DNA of 9,221 nucleotides from Atribacterota bacterium (GCA_030666935.1 DAOUWX010000058.1:1-9221); one strand, 5' to 3'; numbered from the stretch's first letter, positions 1-5,889 are shown. The notes: generated from the letters alone by a model not told the origin. A program made the numbers and translations.

Positions 1-23
1 TATTCACTATTCACTAACGACTA
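1..23. repeat. Heptamer array (ACTATTC / ACTAACG words), copy 1
   Basis: A 7-nt-period array built from ACTATTC and ACTAACG words. All 23 bases recur exactly at 7413-7435, about 7.4 kb away. The last three bases (21-23, cta) are the complement of the TAG stop codon of the leftward TPR gene, so the array touches that gene's 3' end. It is cut by the window edge and may extend further left. Confidence 0.75.
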
Positions 24-935
24 TTTTAATTGCTTTTCCGCTTGCCTTAACCAGTACTCTGCTTTTGTGTTTTCCGGTTCTAAACGCAAAACTTCTTTCC
101 AATTATTTGCAGCTTCCTGATAATTGCCCCTCTCGTAATAAATTCTGCCCAGCCAATAATAAGCTGAAGAAAAGCCTGAATTGTATCTAACTGCCTGACG
201 GTATTCGTATATTGCTTCTTCGAATAACCTTTGTTCATAAAGATTATATCCCGCTTCGTAATGAGAATACGCTTCTTTCCCGTATTTTATAGAATTTTCT
301 ACTTTAGCATAAAAATATTGGGCCCGGGGATAATAGGGGTCAATATCCAGCACTTTTTGCCAGGAAGAGAGCGAATCATTCAATCTGCTAATTTCATAGA
401 ATACCCGGCCCAACCAATAGTGAGCTTCGATCATTTTAGGGTCAATCTCAACAGCTTTTTGTAAATACAAGATACAGCTATCATAATCTTCCCTCTGATA
501 AGCAGCGTATCCCAACCGATAATAGGCAAAAGCTAATTTCTGCTCAGCTTCCGGAGAAATTACTTCCTTTTTTTGGATAAGTTCAATATATTTCTCCCAC
601 TCCCTTGCCTCTCGATAATACCAATTGGTATACTGATAAATTTGTGCAAGATGATAATGAGCTTCTATAAAATCGGGGTCTGCCTCAATAGCTTTTTCGG
701 CATAATCGATTGCTTCGACCCAAAGTTCTTTGTTGGGGTAATTAGCCCCCTGATATGTTTTAATCGCTTCTTCCATCTTGTTTATAGACATCTTTAGGTA
801 ATTGGATGCTTCTTGAGAAGGAGTTTCCCAGGCAGTTCCCCCCTGACCAGCTGCAAAACTAAAGCAAAATACTGATAACAATCCGCAAATAACCACACTT
901 AGCATTAAAAACATTTTTAAATATCTATTTTTCAT
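21..935 (-). CDS. Exported tetratricopeptide-repeat (TPR) protein
   Basis: A 304-residue protein with a Sec signal peptide: basic MKNRYLK, then a hydrophobic stretch to about residue 28 and a likely cleavage near SFAA. There is no lipobox, because Cys24 is preceded by Phe. From about residue 60 to the end the chain is TPR-like, with about five or six helical pairs carrying repeated signatures such as IEAHYWLGRVFYE, YYWLGRIYYERGNYQEAA and AIEADP/AVEIDP turns. TPR arrays are protein-binding scaffolds; this one should act outside the cytoplasmic membrane, and no catalytic domain is visible. The ATG start follows a strong site, AAGGGGGGA, with about 7 bases of spacing. The stop codon overlaps a heptamer repeat. 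It is divergent from the sigma-factor operon, with 329 bases between. The specific partner is unknown. Confidence 0.9.
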   Translation of the reverse strand: MKNRYLKMFLMLSVVICGLLSVFCFSFAAGQGGTAWETPSQEASNYLKMSINKMEEAIKTYQGANYPNKELWVEAIDYAEKAIEADPDFIEAHYHLAQIYQYTNWYYREAREWEKYIELIQKKEVISPEAEQKLAFAYYRLGYAAYQREDYDSCILYLQKAVEIDPKMIEAHYWLGRVFYEISRLNDSLSSWQKVLDIDPYYPRAQYFYAKVENSIKYGKEAYSHYEAGYNLYEQRLFEEAIYEYRQAVRYNSGFSSAYYWLGRIYYERGNYQEAANNWKEVLRLEPENTKAEYWLRQAEKQLK

Positions 936-1017
936 ATTAAGTCCCCCCTTTTAATCTTTATCCTATTATATATCATTATATTTTAATTCTACATTTTTTA
1001 TAAATATCCATAAATAT

Positions 1018-1055
1018 AGTATCGAGTATCGAGCCAAGAAAGCAAAAGAAAAGAT
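1018..1055. repeat. AGTATCG heptamer array with purine-rich tail, copy 1
   Basis: Two AGTATCG units plus AG, followed by a purine-rich tail (AAGAAAGCAAAAGAAAAGAT). It matches 7175-7212 at 34 of 38 positions, both in the heptamers and in the tail. The conserved non-repetitive tail means this is a dispersed repeat and not chance low complexity. Confidence 0.7.
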
Positions 1056-1212
1056 AAAAGCTACAGCCAATATTTACATCGAGCATGTCTATTATAGTAT
1101 ATATTAAAATTAAAGAGAAATTTTTTATTTATATGAAAGAAATTTGTTCCGGCCGGCGTATTATAAATTGGAAGTCCTTAACAAGTCAGTATAAAATTTT
1201 AATAAACAAAAT

Positions 1213-1241
1213 TTTCCATATTCTATTTAATAGATTATAAT
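1213..1241 (+). promoter_or_regulatory. Candidate promoter of the sigma-factor operon
   Basis: TTTCCA (1213-1218), a 17-base spacer, and a perfect TATAAT (1236-1241). Transcription would begin near 1248, just ahead of the ribosome-binding site, giving a very short leader. In such AT-rich DNA a chance match is quite possible. No typical ECF-type GGAAC/GTC pair with 16-17 base spacing was found. Confidence 0.3.
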
Positions 1242-1252
1242 AAATTACAAAT

Positions 1253-1258
1253 GAAGGA
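1253..1258 (+). promoter_or_regulatory. Ribosome-binding site fixing a GTG start
   Basis: GAAGGA lies 6 bases before the GTG at 1265. An in-frame TAA at 1259-1261 rules out any upstream start, and the ATG at 1263 is in another frame and is followed at once by TGA. The GTG is therefore the only good start. Confidence 0.7.
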
Positions 1259-1264
1259 TAAAAT

Positions 1265-1972
1265 GTGATAAAAAGATTTAAAAAATATATTTTGGCACTT
1301 ACAATAATCTTTGTTTTAGTAGCCTTTAACTCAATATCTATCCACGCCTGGGACAACTGTCCCTTTGGTTTAGAAGATGACCCTTATCCGGGAGAATGCA
1401 AAAGATATATCGATACAGACGGTGATGGTATTTGCGACCTTTCACAACCGGCGCCAGAAGACCGTGATACAAACATATCTTTAAATGAAGAAAATGTAAA
1501 CGAGAACATAATCGATAATAACGAATATTCTGAAGAAACCGACAAGAAAGTTACGGGAGGATTTTTTGTTGCCCAAGCAGCTTCTACTCAAACAACAATA
1601 TCTGACTCTCCGCCTCCTGAGAGGAAATCACTACCTGATTATAATTTTTTAGAAATCTTTATTGTGTCTCTGTTAATATATTTTGAAGGTAAATTCCTGG
1701 CTCGAAAATTAGATATAAGTTTGTGCAAAGAAAAGAAATTCTGGAACGTTTTCTTGCTAATCAGCTTTGTCGGTTCAGCCGGAACAGGGATGATTCTGGT
1801 ATTTATTAGAGATTATGGCTGGTTTAGAGCCATTAATTTTAACTTTTTATTCTGGCATGTAGAATTTTCTATTGTTATGACTCTATTAGGTATATTTCAT
1901 GCTTTCTGGCATTTAAAATATTACCTGTCAATATTTAGAGGGAAAAAGAAAGATAATGCTTGTAAGCCTTAA
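1265..1972 (+). CDS. Membrane protein with Cys/Asp-rich N-terminal motif and His-rich cytochrome-b-like TM domain
   Basis: A 235-residue protein starting at GTG. Residues 1-28 are a signal peptide (cleavage likely after SIHA). The exported segment 30-67 has Cys32, Cys45 and Cys57 in the pattern CPFG..DPYPGEC..YIDTDGDGICDLSQ; the DTDGDG part looks like a calcium-binding loop. I recall this pattern from anaerobe membrane redox proteins, but its ligand is not established to my knowledge. An acidic linker (68-100) leads to three membrane helices, about 129-148, 159-181 and 191-223. The last carries His198, His212 and His216; the 14-residue step between the first two, plus HxxxH, resembles haem-binding helices of b-type cytochromes and DUF4405 proteins. 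It is the first gene of the operon, 22 bases before the sigma gene. It could be a small redox protein or a sensor subunit; function is not proven. Confidence 0.75.
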   Translation: MIKRFKKYILALTIIFVLVAFNSISIHAWDNCPFGLEDDPYPGECKRYIDTDGDGICDLSQPAPEDRDTNISLNEENVNENIIDNNEYSEETDKKVTGGFFVAQAASTQTTISDSPPPERKSLPDYNFLEIFIVSLLIYFEGKFLARKLDISLCKEKKFWNVFLLISFVGSAGTGMILVFIRDYGWFRAINFNFLFWHVEFSIVMTLLGIFHAFWHLKYYLSIFRGKKKDNACKP

Positions 1973-1994
1973 AAAGTAGAAAGAATTAAAAATT

Positions 1995-2576
1995 ATGATT
2001 ACAGGTTCAGAGTGTATTAATAAAACCGATGAACAGATAGTAGTCCTGACTTTGAAAAATCAGGACTACTATCTATGTCTGATGAAACGTTATGAGATCA
2101 AGCTTCTTAATTATATTTTAAAAATATCTAATACAAGCAGAGAAGATGCAGAAGATATTTTGCAGGAAGTGTTTGTCAAAGCTTACCAAAACTTAAATGA
2201 TTTTGATTTAAATTTTAAATTTTCTAACTGGATATACAGCATTGCTCACAATACTACTATTAGCGCTTTTAGAAAGAAAAAAGTGCGTCCCCAAACAGTT
2301 TCCTGGGAAGATAAAGATTTAAATAATATATTGAAATCTACTTTAGACGTAGAAGATACAAGCCTTCGAAAATTAACTTATAAACATATTTTAAAAATAA
2401 TTAATCAACTGCCTTTAAAATACAAAGATGTATTAATTTTAAAATTTATGGAAGGAAAAGACTATAAAGAGATAAGCGATATTTTACATAAACCGATGGG
2501 CACCATTGCCACTCTGATAAACCGGGCTAAAAAATCTCTTAAACAGGAATTAGAAAAGGAGGATATTAATCTCTAA
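1995..2576 (+). CDS. ECF-type RNA polymerase sigma factor
   Basis: A 193-residue sigma-70-family protein with only regions 2 and 4, the usual size for extracytoplasmic-function sigma factors. Region 2 spans about residues 25-95, including EDAEDILQEVFVKAYQNL and the promoter-melting segment FSNWIYSIAHNTTISAFRKKK. Region 4 spans about 133-185, with INQLPLKYKDVLILKFMEG and a helix-turn-helix, YKEISDILHKPMGTIATLIN. The ATG at 1995 keeps the usual N-terminal lead (TDEQIVVLTLKNQDYY); its ribosome site is weak (GTAGAAAGAA), which suggests translational coupling to the gene before it. It is followed after 5 bases by a three-TM protein likely to be its anti-sigma factor. From memory, the sequence is closest in style to sigma factors of Parcubacteria (CPR). 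Its regulon cannot be told from this window. Confidence 0.92.
   Translation: MITGSECINKTDEQIVVLTLKNQDYYLCLMKRYEIKLLNYILKISNTSREDAEDILQEVFVKAYQNLNDFDLNFKFSNWIYSIAHNTTISAFRKKKVRPQTVSWEDKDLNNILKSTLDVEDTSLRKLTYKHILKIINQLPLKYKDVLILKFMEGKDYKEISDILHKPMGTIATLINRAKKSLKQELEKEDINL
2556..2562 (+). promoter_or_regulatory. Strong but distant Shine-Dalgarno inside the sigma gene
   Basis: AAGGAGG lies within the last codons of the sigma gene, 19 bases before the ATG at 2582, much further than the usual 5-10. An in-frame TAA at 2567-2569 blocks any longer start, so either ATG 2582 or possibly ATT 2579 is used. The spacing suggests coupled translation with the terminating sigma reading frame. Confidence 0.55.
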
Positions 2577-2581
2577 AAATT

Positions 2582-3310
2582 ATGAAAAATATAAGCAATG
2601 AAGTTCTTAAAAAAATAAAAGATAATAATATTAAACCAAAACCCCGCTGGTACTTTATAACTAAGAATTATTTTATCTGGTCGATATTTGGAATTTCGAT
2701 AATCTTGGGCAGTTTTGCCTTTAGTATGATTCTATTTATCATCAAACAACTCGATTGGGATATCTATCATTATATAGGGGAAAGTTTTTTAAAAACTGTT
2801 TTTGTAAGCTTGCCTTACCTTTGGTTAATATTTCTAATCCTATTTATTGGAGTTGCCTACTATAACTTTATCCATACCAAAAGGGGTTATCGATTCAAAT
2901 TTATATCAATCCTCTTAGTTAGTTTGATAATTAGCATTACTTTGGGAACCGGCCTTTATTTTAATGGCTTTAGTGAAAAATTAGAAAATGTTTTTTTGAA
3001 AAAAATCCCTTATTACGACAGATTGGTTTTTTCTTGCGAAGAACAATGGATGCGGCCTAAAAGAGGTCTTTTAGCGGGGACAATTACAGAAATGGGGCTT
3101 CCTGAAAATAGTTTTATTATTAAAGATTTAAATAATAATCAGTGGGAAATCGAAGCCGGTAAAGCAATCTGGAAAGGAAAAATAGCACCTGAAATCGACT
3201 TAAAAATAAAACTTATTGGTAAACTAATAGATGATAATAATTTTGAGGCAATGGAAATCAGACCCTGGCAACAAGGTCAGGGAAGATTTATGATGGGAGG
3301 AAATCGGTAA
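2582..3310 (+). CDS. Three-TM membrane protein, candidate anti-sigma factor
   Basis: A 242-residue protein. A basic N-terminal segment of about 30 residues (KIKDNNIKPKPRWYFITKNY) would be cytoplasmic. Three membrane helices follow at about 33-55, 74-97 and 105-127, which places the last 110 residues outside. That part (about 160-230) has alternating beta-like runs such as NSFIIKDLNNNQWEIE and LKIKLIGKLIDDNNFEAMEIRPW that suggest a small OB-like barrel; the tail is RFMMGGNR. One cysteine (about residue 151) is external. Position directly behind an ECF sigma gene and a short cytoplasmic N-terminus are typical of membrane anti-sigma factors, but no ZAS, RsgI or FecR-type motif is seen. From memory, close relatives occur next to ECF sigma genes in Parcubacteria. 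The anti-sigma role is inferred. Confidence 0.7.
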   Translation: MKNISNEVLKKIKDNNIKPKPRWYFITKNYFIWSIFGISIILGSFAFSMILFIIKQLDWDIYHYIGESFLKTVFVSLPYLWLIFLILFIGVAYYNFIHTKRGYRFKFISILLVSLIISITLGTGLYFNGFSEKLENVFLKKIPYYDRLVFSCEEQWMRPKRGLLAGTITEMGLPENSFIIKDLNNNQWEIEAGKAIWKGKIAPEIDLKIKLIGKLIDDNNFEAMEIRPWQQGQGRFMMGGNR

Positions 3311-3314
3311 CATT

Positions 3315-4778
3315 TTATTTCCCTGATTGTTCCCCTTCTAAATTTACGGATTGCTGATTATCTAATTCTATATTTAAATCTAATTCTCCACCGTTTTTTA
3401 AATTATCAAGCAGTTTATTCTTTACTTCGTTAAATTGAGTACTATACCGGGGATCAACCGAAGAAGCAGCCGGAAGTTCAAGTTTTAAGAAATCTACCTT
3501 TTCTCCATTTTTACTAATGGAAAAATCTAAATGCGGTCCTGTTGCCAGACCAGTAGCCCCTACATAACCTATTATTTCACCCTGTTTTACCTTCTGGCCA
3601 CTTTTTAACCCTTTGGCAAACCGAGAAAGGTGACCGTAACCGGTTATGTAATTATTGGGATGGCGAATTTGAATATAATTTCCGTAACCATCCTTCCAAC
3701 CAGCATAAATTACCGTCCCATCTCCGATAGTTGAAACCGGAGTCCCGGTAGGAGCAGCATAATCAATAGCCAGATGAGGACGCCAAATTCTCAAAATTGG
3801 GTGTAAACGGTTTTTAGAAAAATAAGAACTGATATATTTATAATTTAAGGGAGCTCGCAAGAAAGCTTTTCTTAATGACTCTCCTTCTTCGGTATAATAA
3901 TCTATGTGCCCATCAGGGTCTTCGAATAGAATTGCAGTATGTGTACTCAAAAGTTCCCCTTCGTATTCGGCAGCAAGTACCTTTCCCCAGCGATAAAAAT
4001 CTCCTCTATACTGTTTTTCTACTAAAATATTAAAAGTATCTCCCTCCCGGCATTCGGTAAGAAAGTCGATCTGCCAGGCAAATATCTCTGCTAATTGCAG
4101 AGCTAATTGGGGTGAATCTGCACATTCCATCATGGATTCATAAAGAGAATATTCAATCTTCCCTTTAAGCCGAACAACTTCTGTGCAGACTTCTTCTTTG
4201 GTTACTTTTAAATCTTCTAAATCTGAGGTAGGAACATCTATACAGTAAACATCAATAGGATTGGGCTTATAAATAAATTCAGTTACCTTCCCTTCCGGAT
4301 TATACTTCAAAGAATATTCACTGCCGACCGGAAGGTAGTTAAAATCTACTACGGATTTAACTTTTTCTTGTAAACTGAGTATCTCGGCTGCAGAAATACC
4401 TTCTTTAATTAAAGATTCATAAAGGGTGTCTCCCGCCTGCAAATTGCCGTTAATGGTAATTACTTCTTCCTCTTCTTCTTTCTCCTCCTCTATTTTTATC
4501 TCTTCTTCTATTTCCTCCCGCAGAGATATTTCTTCTGAAACTATCTCGGGAACTTTTTCTATCTCCTCTGATGTTGATTTTAATATTTCTTCTGAAGCAG
4601 AAAGAGAGTCATTGTTTTGTTTTGAAGAAAATAAAGGAAGAATCTTAAAATAAATTGTTCCCGTAAATAACAACAGGATAAACAATCCACCAATAACTAT
4701 TTTTATTTTTTTTGCTCTTCTTTTTTTGTAGGAAGAAGTATGGTGATGAGAATAATAGTAGTATTTTTTCTTTGACAA
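3315..4778 (-). CDS. M23-family (LytM-like) envelope metallopeptidase
   Basis: A 487-residue protein. A short Tyr/His/Lys-rich cytoplasmic head leads to one membrane anchor (about 25-47). Residues 60-105 are a Glu-rich, coil-like spacer, and about 108-180 form an OapA/LysM-type domain (NGNLQAGDTLYESLIKEGI). The C-terminal M23 domain runs about 318-435. M23 enzymes cut peptidoglycan cross-bridges or regulate amidases. HxxxD is intact (His335, Asp339) and YGHL is present, but the final HxH reads H416-L-D418, with Asp in place of the usual second His zinc ligand. This may be a variant metal site or a non-catalytic regulator. The start is TTG behind AAGGGGA (11-base spacing); no other good start exists, since the next Met is past residue 200. 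It ends 4 bases from the stop of the convergent operon. Confidence 0.92.
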   Translation of the reverse strand: MSKKKYYYYSHHHTSSYKKRRAKKIKIVIGGLFILLLFTGTIYFKILPLFSSKQNNDSLSASEEILKSTSEEIEKVPEIVSEEISLREEIEEEIKIEEEKEEEEEVITINGNLQAGDTLYESLIKEGISAAEILSLQEKVKSVVDFNYLPVGSEYSLKYNPEGKVTEFIYKPNPIDVYCIDVPTSDLEDLKVTKEEVCTEVVRLKGKIEYSLYESMMECADSPQLALQLAEIFAWQIDFLTECREGDTFNILVEKQYRGDFYRWGKVLAAEYEGELLSTHTAILFEDPDGHIDYYTEEGESLRKAFLRAPLNYKYISSYFSKNRLHPILRIWRPHLAIDYAAPTGTPVSTIGDGTVIYAGWKDGYGNYIQIRHPNNYITGYGHLSRFAKGLKSGQKVKQGEIIGYVGATGLATGPHLDFSISKNGEKVDFLKLELPAASSVDPRYSTQFNEVKNKLLDNLKNGGELDLNIELDNQQSVNLEGEQSGK

Positions 4779-4876
4779 GATCTCTAATGTCCCCTTACAA
4801 TTAAATTTATCATACCTAAATTAATTATATAATATAATTTTAAAACTTTAAACTATTTTCGGGTGAAGTATTGTTC

Positions 4877-4992
4877 TTAGTGTAGGGGTCGAATTTATTC
4901 GACCCGGGTCTTTTTGACAGGCGGGCCTGTCCTCGTGAAAATGGGGAACGCCTGTCCTACGATTAGCGGGCTCGATAAATCGAGCCACTACA
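4877..4992. repeat. Cluster of GTAG-headed hairpins (REP/BIME-like)
   Basis: Three inverted repeats lie within 116 bases. (1) GTAG at 4882-4885 (+), then arms GGGTCGAAT 4886-4894 and ATTCGACCC 4897-4905. (2) On the minus strand, GTAG at 4957-4960, then arms GACAGGCG and CGCCTGTC (plus-strand positions 4949-4956 and 4916-4923), with a 25-base interior that holds another CCTGTCCT word. (3) On the minus strand, GTAG at 4988-4991, then arms GGCTCGAT and ATCGAGCC (4969-4976 and 4979-4986). The left-end element faces right and the other two face left, as in bacterial interspersed mosaic elements. Hairpin 2 has a second copy, in opposite orientation, at 7284-7305. G+C is clearly higher than in the surroundings. 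No transposase gene is in the window. Confidence 0.7.
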
Positions 4993-5038
4993 GATTACTC
5001 ATTACTATTTTCTTCATGCAATTCGCGATTTAAATTTT

Positions 5039-5066
5039 TTCTGGCTTCTGGATTCTGACTCCTGAA
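5039..5066. repeat. TTCTGGA heptamer array
   Basis: Four consecutive 7-nt units: TTCTGGC, TTCTGGA, TTCTGAC, TCCTGAA. The period is exact and the units are degenerate. A related single word, CTTCTGAT, lies at 7323-7330. Confidence 0.6.
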
Positions 5067-5116
5067 CTCCTTTTTCCTAAACCAGTTAACTATATTAAGT
5101 TGAAACTTATATCTTT

Positions 5117-5152
5117 AATTAGGCAATTGGTAAATAGGTAAATTGGTTAATT
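5117..5152. repeat. AATTGGTA octamer array next to the macrodomain stop codon
   Basis: Four and a half units of exact 8-nt period: AATTAGGC, AATTGGTA, AATAGGTA, AATTGGTT, AATT. It ends 6 bases before the stop codon of the leftward macrodomain gene, so it is the first sequence transcribed past that gene. Related words form the inverted repeat at 7435-7472. Confidence 0.65.
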
Positions 5153-5158
5153 CAATAA

Positions 5159-5683
5159 CTATATACTTATGGAATTCTTTTTTAATTCTGCTATATAACA
5201 ATCATACACTCTATTATTAAAACATACAAATACAATTTTTTTTAAAAAATTGTTTCCCTTTAAAAAATTTACAGCCTCGGAAACAGCAATTCTGGTGGCG
5301 CGCTCCAAGGGGAACCTGTATGCCCCGGTGCTTATTGAAGGGAAAGCCACTGTTTTAAACCGGTGTTTTTCTACTAAGGAAAAACAACTCTGGTAACATC
5401 GGGCAAGATACTCGTCTTCTTTATAATTTCCACCTCTCCAGACAGGGCCTACAGTATGAATCACCCATTTAGCCGGCAATCGATAACCTCGGGTTATCTT
5501 CGCTTCACCGGTAGGACATCCTTTTAACTTACGACATTCTTCTAAAAGCTCAGGGCCAGCCACTCGATGGATAGCTCCATCTACGCCACCACCGCCAAGA
5601 AGGGAATTATTGGCTGCATTAACTATAGCCTCTACCTGTTGCTGGGTAATATCACCTTGCACAACCTCAATTCTATCAGGCAT
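5159..5683 (-). CDS. MacroD/YmdB-type macrodomain protein (ADP-ribosyl / O-acetyl-ADP-ribose hydrolase)
   Basis: A single-domain macrodomain protein of 174 residues, the family's usual length. GDIT (Asp11) should contact the adenine. NAANNSLLGGGGVDGAIH (22-39) is the catalytic loop of the MacroD class, with Asn25 and Asp35 matching the residues proposed as catalytic in E. coli YmdB. The second phosphate-binding loop, ISTGAYRFP (117-125), is intact. Known members remove O-acetyl from O-acetyl-ADP-ribose and ADP-ribose from acidic residues, in the cytoplasm. The ATG follows AAGGAG with 9-10 base spacing. The gene is set apart from its neighbours by gaps with octamer repeats, so it is probably transcribed alone. 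There is no DarT toxin or sirtuin next to it that would point to one specific job. Confidence 0.95.
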   Translation of the reverse strand: MPDRIEVVQGDITQQQVEAIVNAANNSLLGGGGVDGAIHRVAGPELLEECRKLKGCPTGEAKITRGYRLPAKWVIHTVGPVWRGGNYKEDEYLARCYQSCFSLVEKHRFKTVAFPSISTGAYRFPLERATRIAVSEAVNFLKGNNFLKKIVFVCFNNRVYDCYIAELKKNSISI

Positions 5684-5738
5684 ATTGTTCTACTCCTTCT
5701 AATAAAAAATTAAATAAAATTAAATTAGTCATTAGAAT

Positions 5739-5778
5739 TTAGTTAGCTAGTTAACTGGTTTGTTGGTTAATTAGTTTA
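5739..5778. repeat. yTrGTTAr octamer array
   Basis: Five consecutive units of exact 8-nt period with consensus yTrGTTAr, for example TTAGTTAG, CTAGTTAA and TTGGTTAA. The 13-mer TAGTTAACTGGTT (5748-5760) has an exact reverse complement at 5080-5092 on the other side of the macrodomain gene. It lies upstream of that gene's start and downstream of the dGTPase-like gene. Confidence 0.65.
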
Positions 5779-5806
5779 GTATTAATTCTTCAATATACTC
5801 ATTTCT

Positions 5807-5822
5807 CAACCAGCTAACTAGA
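5807..5822. repeat. Inverted partner of the yTrGTTAr array
   Basis: CAACCAGCTAACTAGA is complementary at 13 of 16 positions to 5746-5761, so the 5739-5822 gap could fold with a loop of about 45 bases. It lies about 70 bases past the stop codon of the leftward dGTPase-like gene and may mark its transcript end. The pairing is imperfect and no T-run follows. Confidence 0.4.
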
Positions 5823-5889
5823 TACAAATTAGGATTTTAGGGCTTAGGGAAATACGAAAAAAAGAAATTCCTATCCAATTAAAGTAAAA

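Larger units (their letters stand above)
936..1264. other. Divergent intergenic region (329 bp)
   Basis: It lies between the start codons of the TPR gene (leftward) and the sigma operon (rightward), so it should hold both promoters. It is very AT-rich. TATAAT-like boxes for the leftward gene lie at 965-970 and 975-980 (read on the minus strand), without a convincing -35. A heptamer array with a purine-rich tail is at 1018-1055. A small GC-rich palindrome, CCGGCCGG, stands out at 1149-1156. A possible second rightward promoter is TTGGAA (1168-1173), 16 bases, TATAAA (1190-1195). No coding potential or RNA gene is seen. Confidence 0.6.
4779..5158. other. Repeat-rich intergenic region (380 bp)
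   Basis: No gene is seen. The left part (4779-4860) is AT-rich and should hold the promoter of the leftward M23 gene; a TATGAT box lies at 4809-4814 on the minus strand with a poor -35. Next come a cluster of GTAG-headed hairpins (4877-4992), a short heptamer pair GATTACT/CATTACT (4993-5006), a TTCTGGA heptamer array (5039-5066), an AACCAGTT word (5080-5092) and an AATTGGTA octamer array (5117-5152) running up to the macrodomain gene's stop codon. Confidence 0.6.

Noticed and set aside
231..797. Rightward open frames opposite the TPR gene (231-464 and 573-797)
   Set aside because: They lie wholly within the TPR coding region on the other strand, lack ribosome sites and resemble nothing.
861..867. 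Lipoprotein cysteine in the TPR protein signal (Cys24)
   Set aside because: The preceding residues are S-V-F; Phe just before Cys does not fit a lipobox, and a standard cleavage site follows.
1078..1090. Small inverted repeat around ACATCGAGCATGT
   Set aside because: A four-base stem with a five-base loop in AT-rich DNA; too short to separate from chance.
4426..4653. Rightward Ser-rich open frame
   Set aside because: It is the reverse reading of the Glu-rich spacer of the M23 protein (GAA/GAG reads as TTC/CTC, with Ser codons in the shifted frame).
4886..4915. Intrinsic terminator for a rightward transcript (hairpin followed by five T)
   Set aside because: No rightward gene precedes it, and a GGGTC spacer separates stem and T-run; the GTAG-headed repeat reading explains it better.
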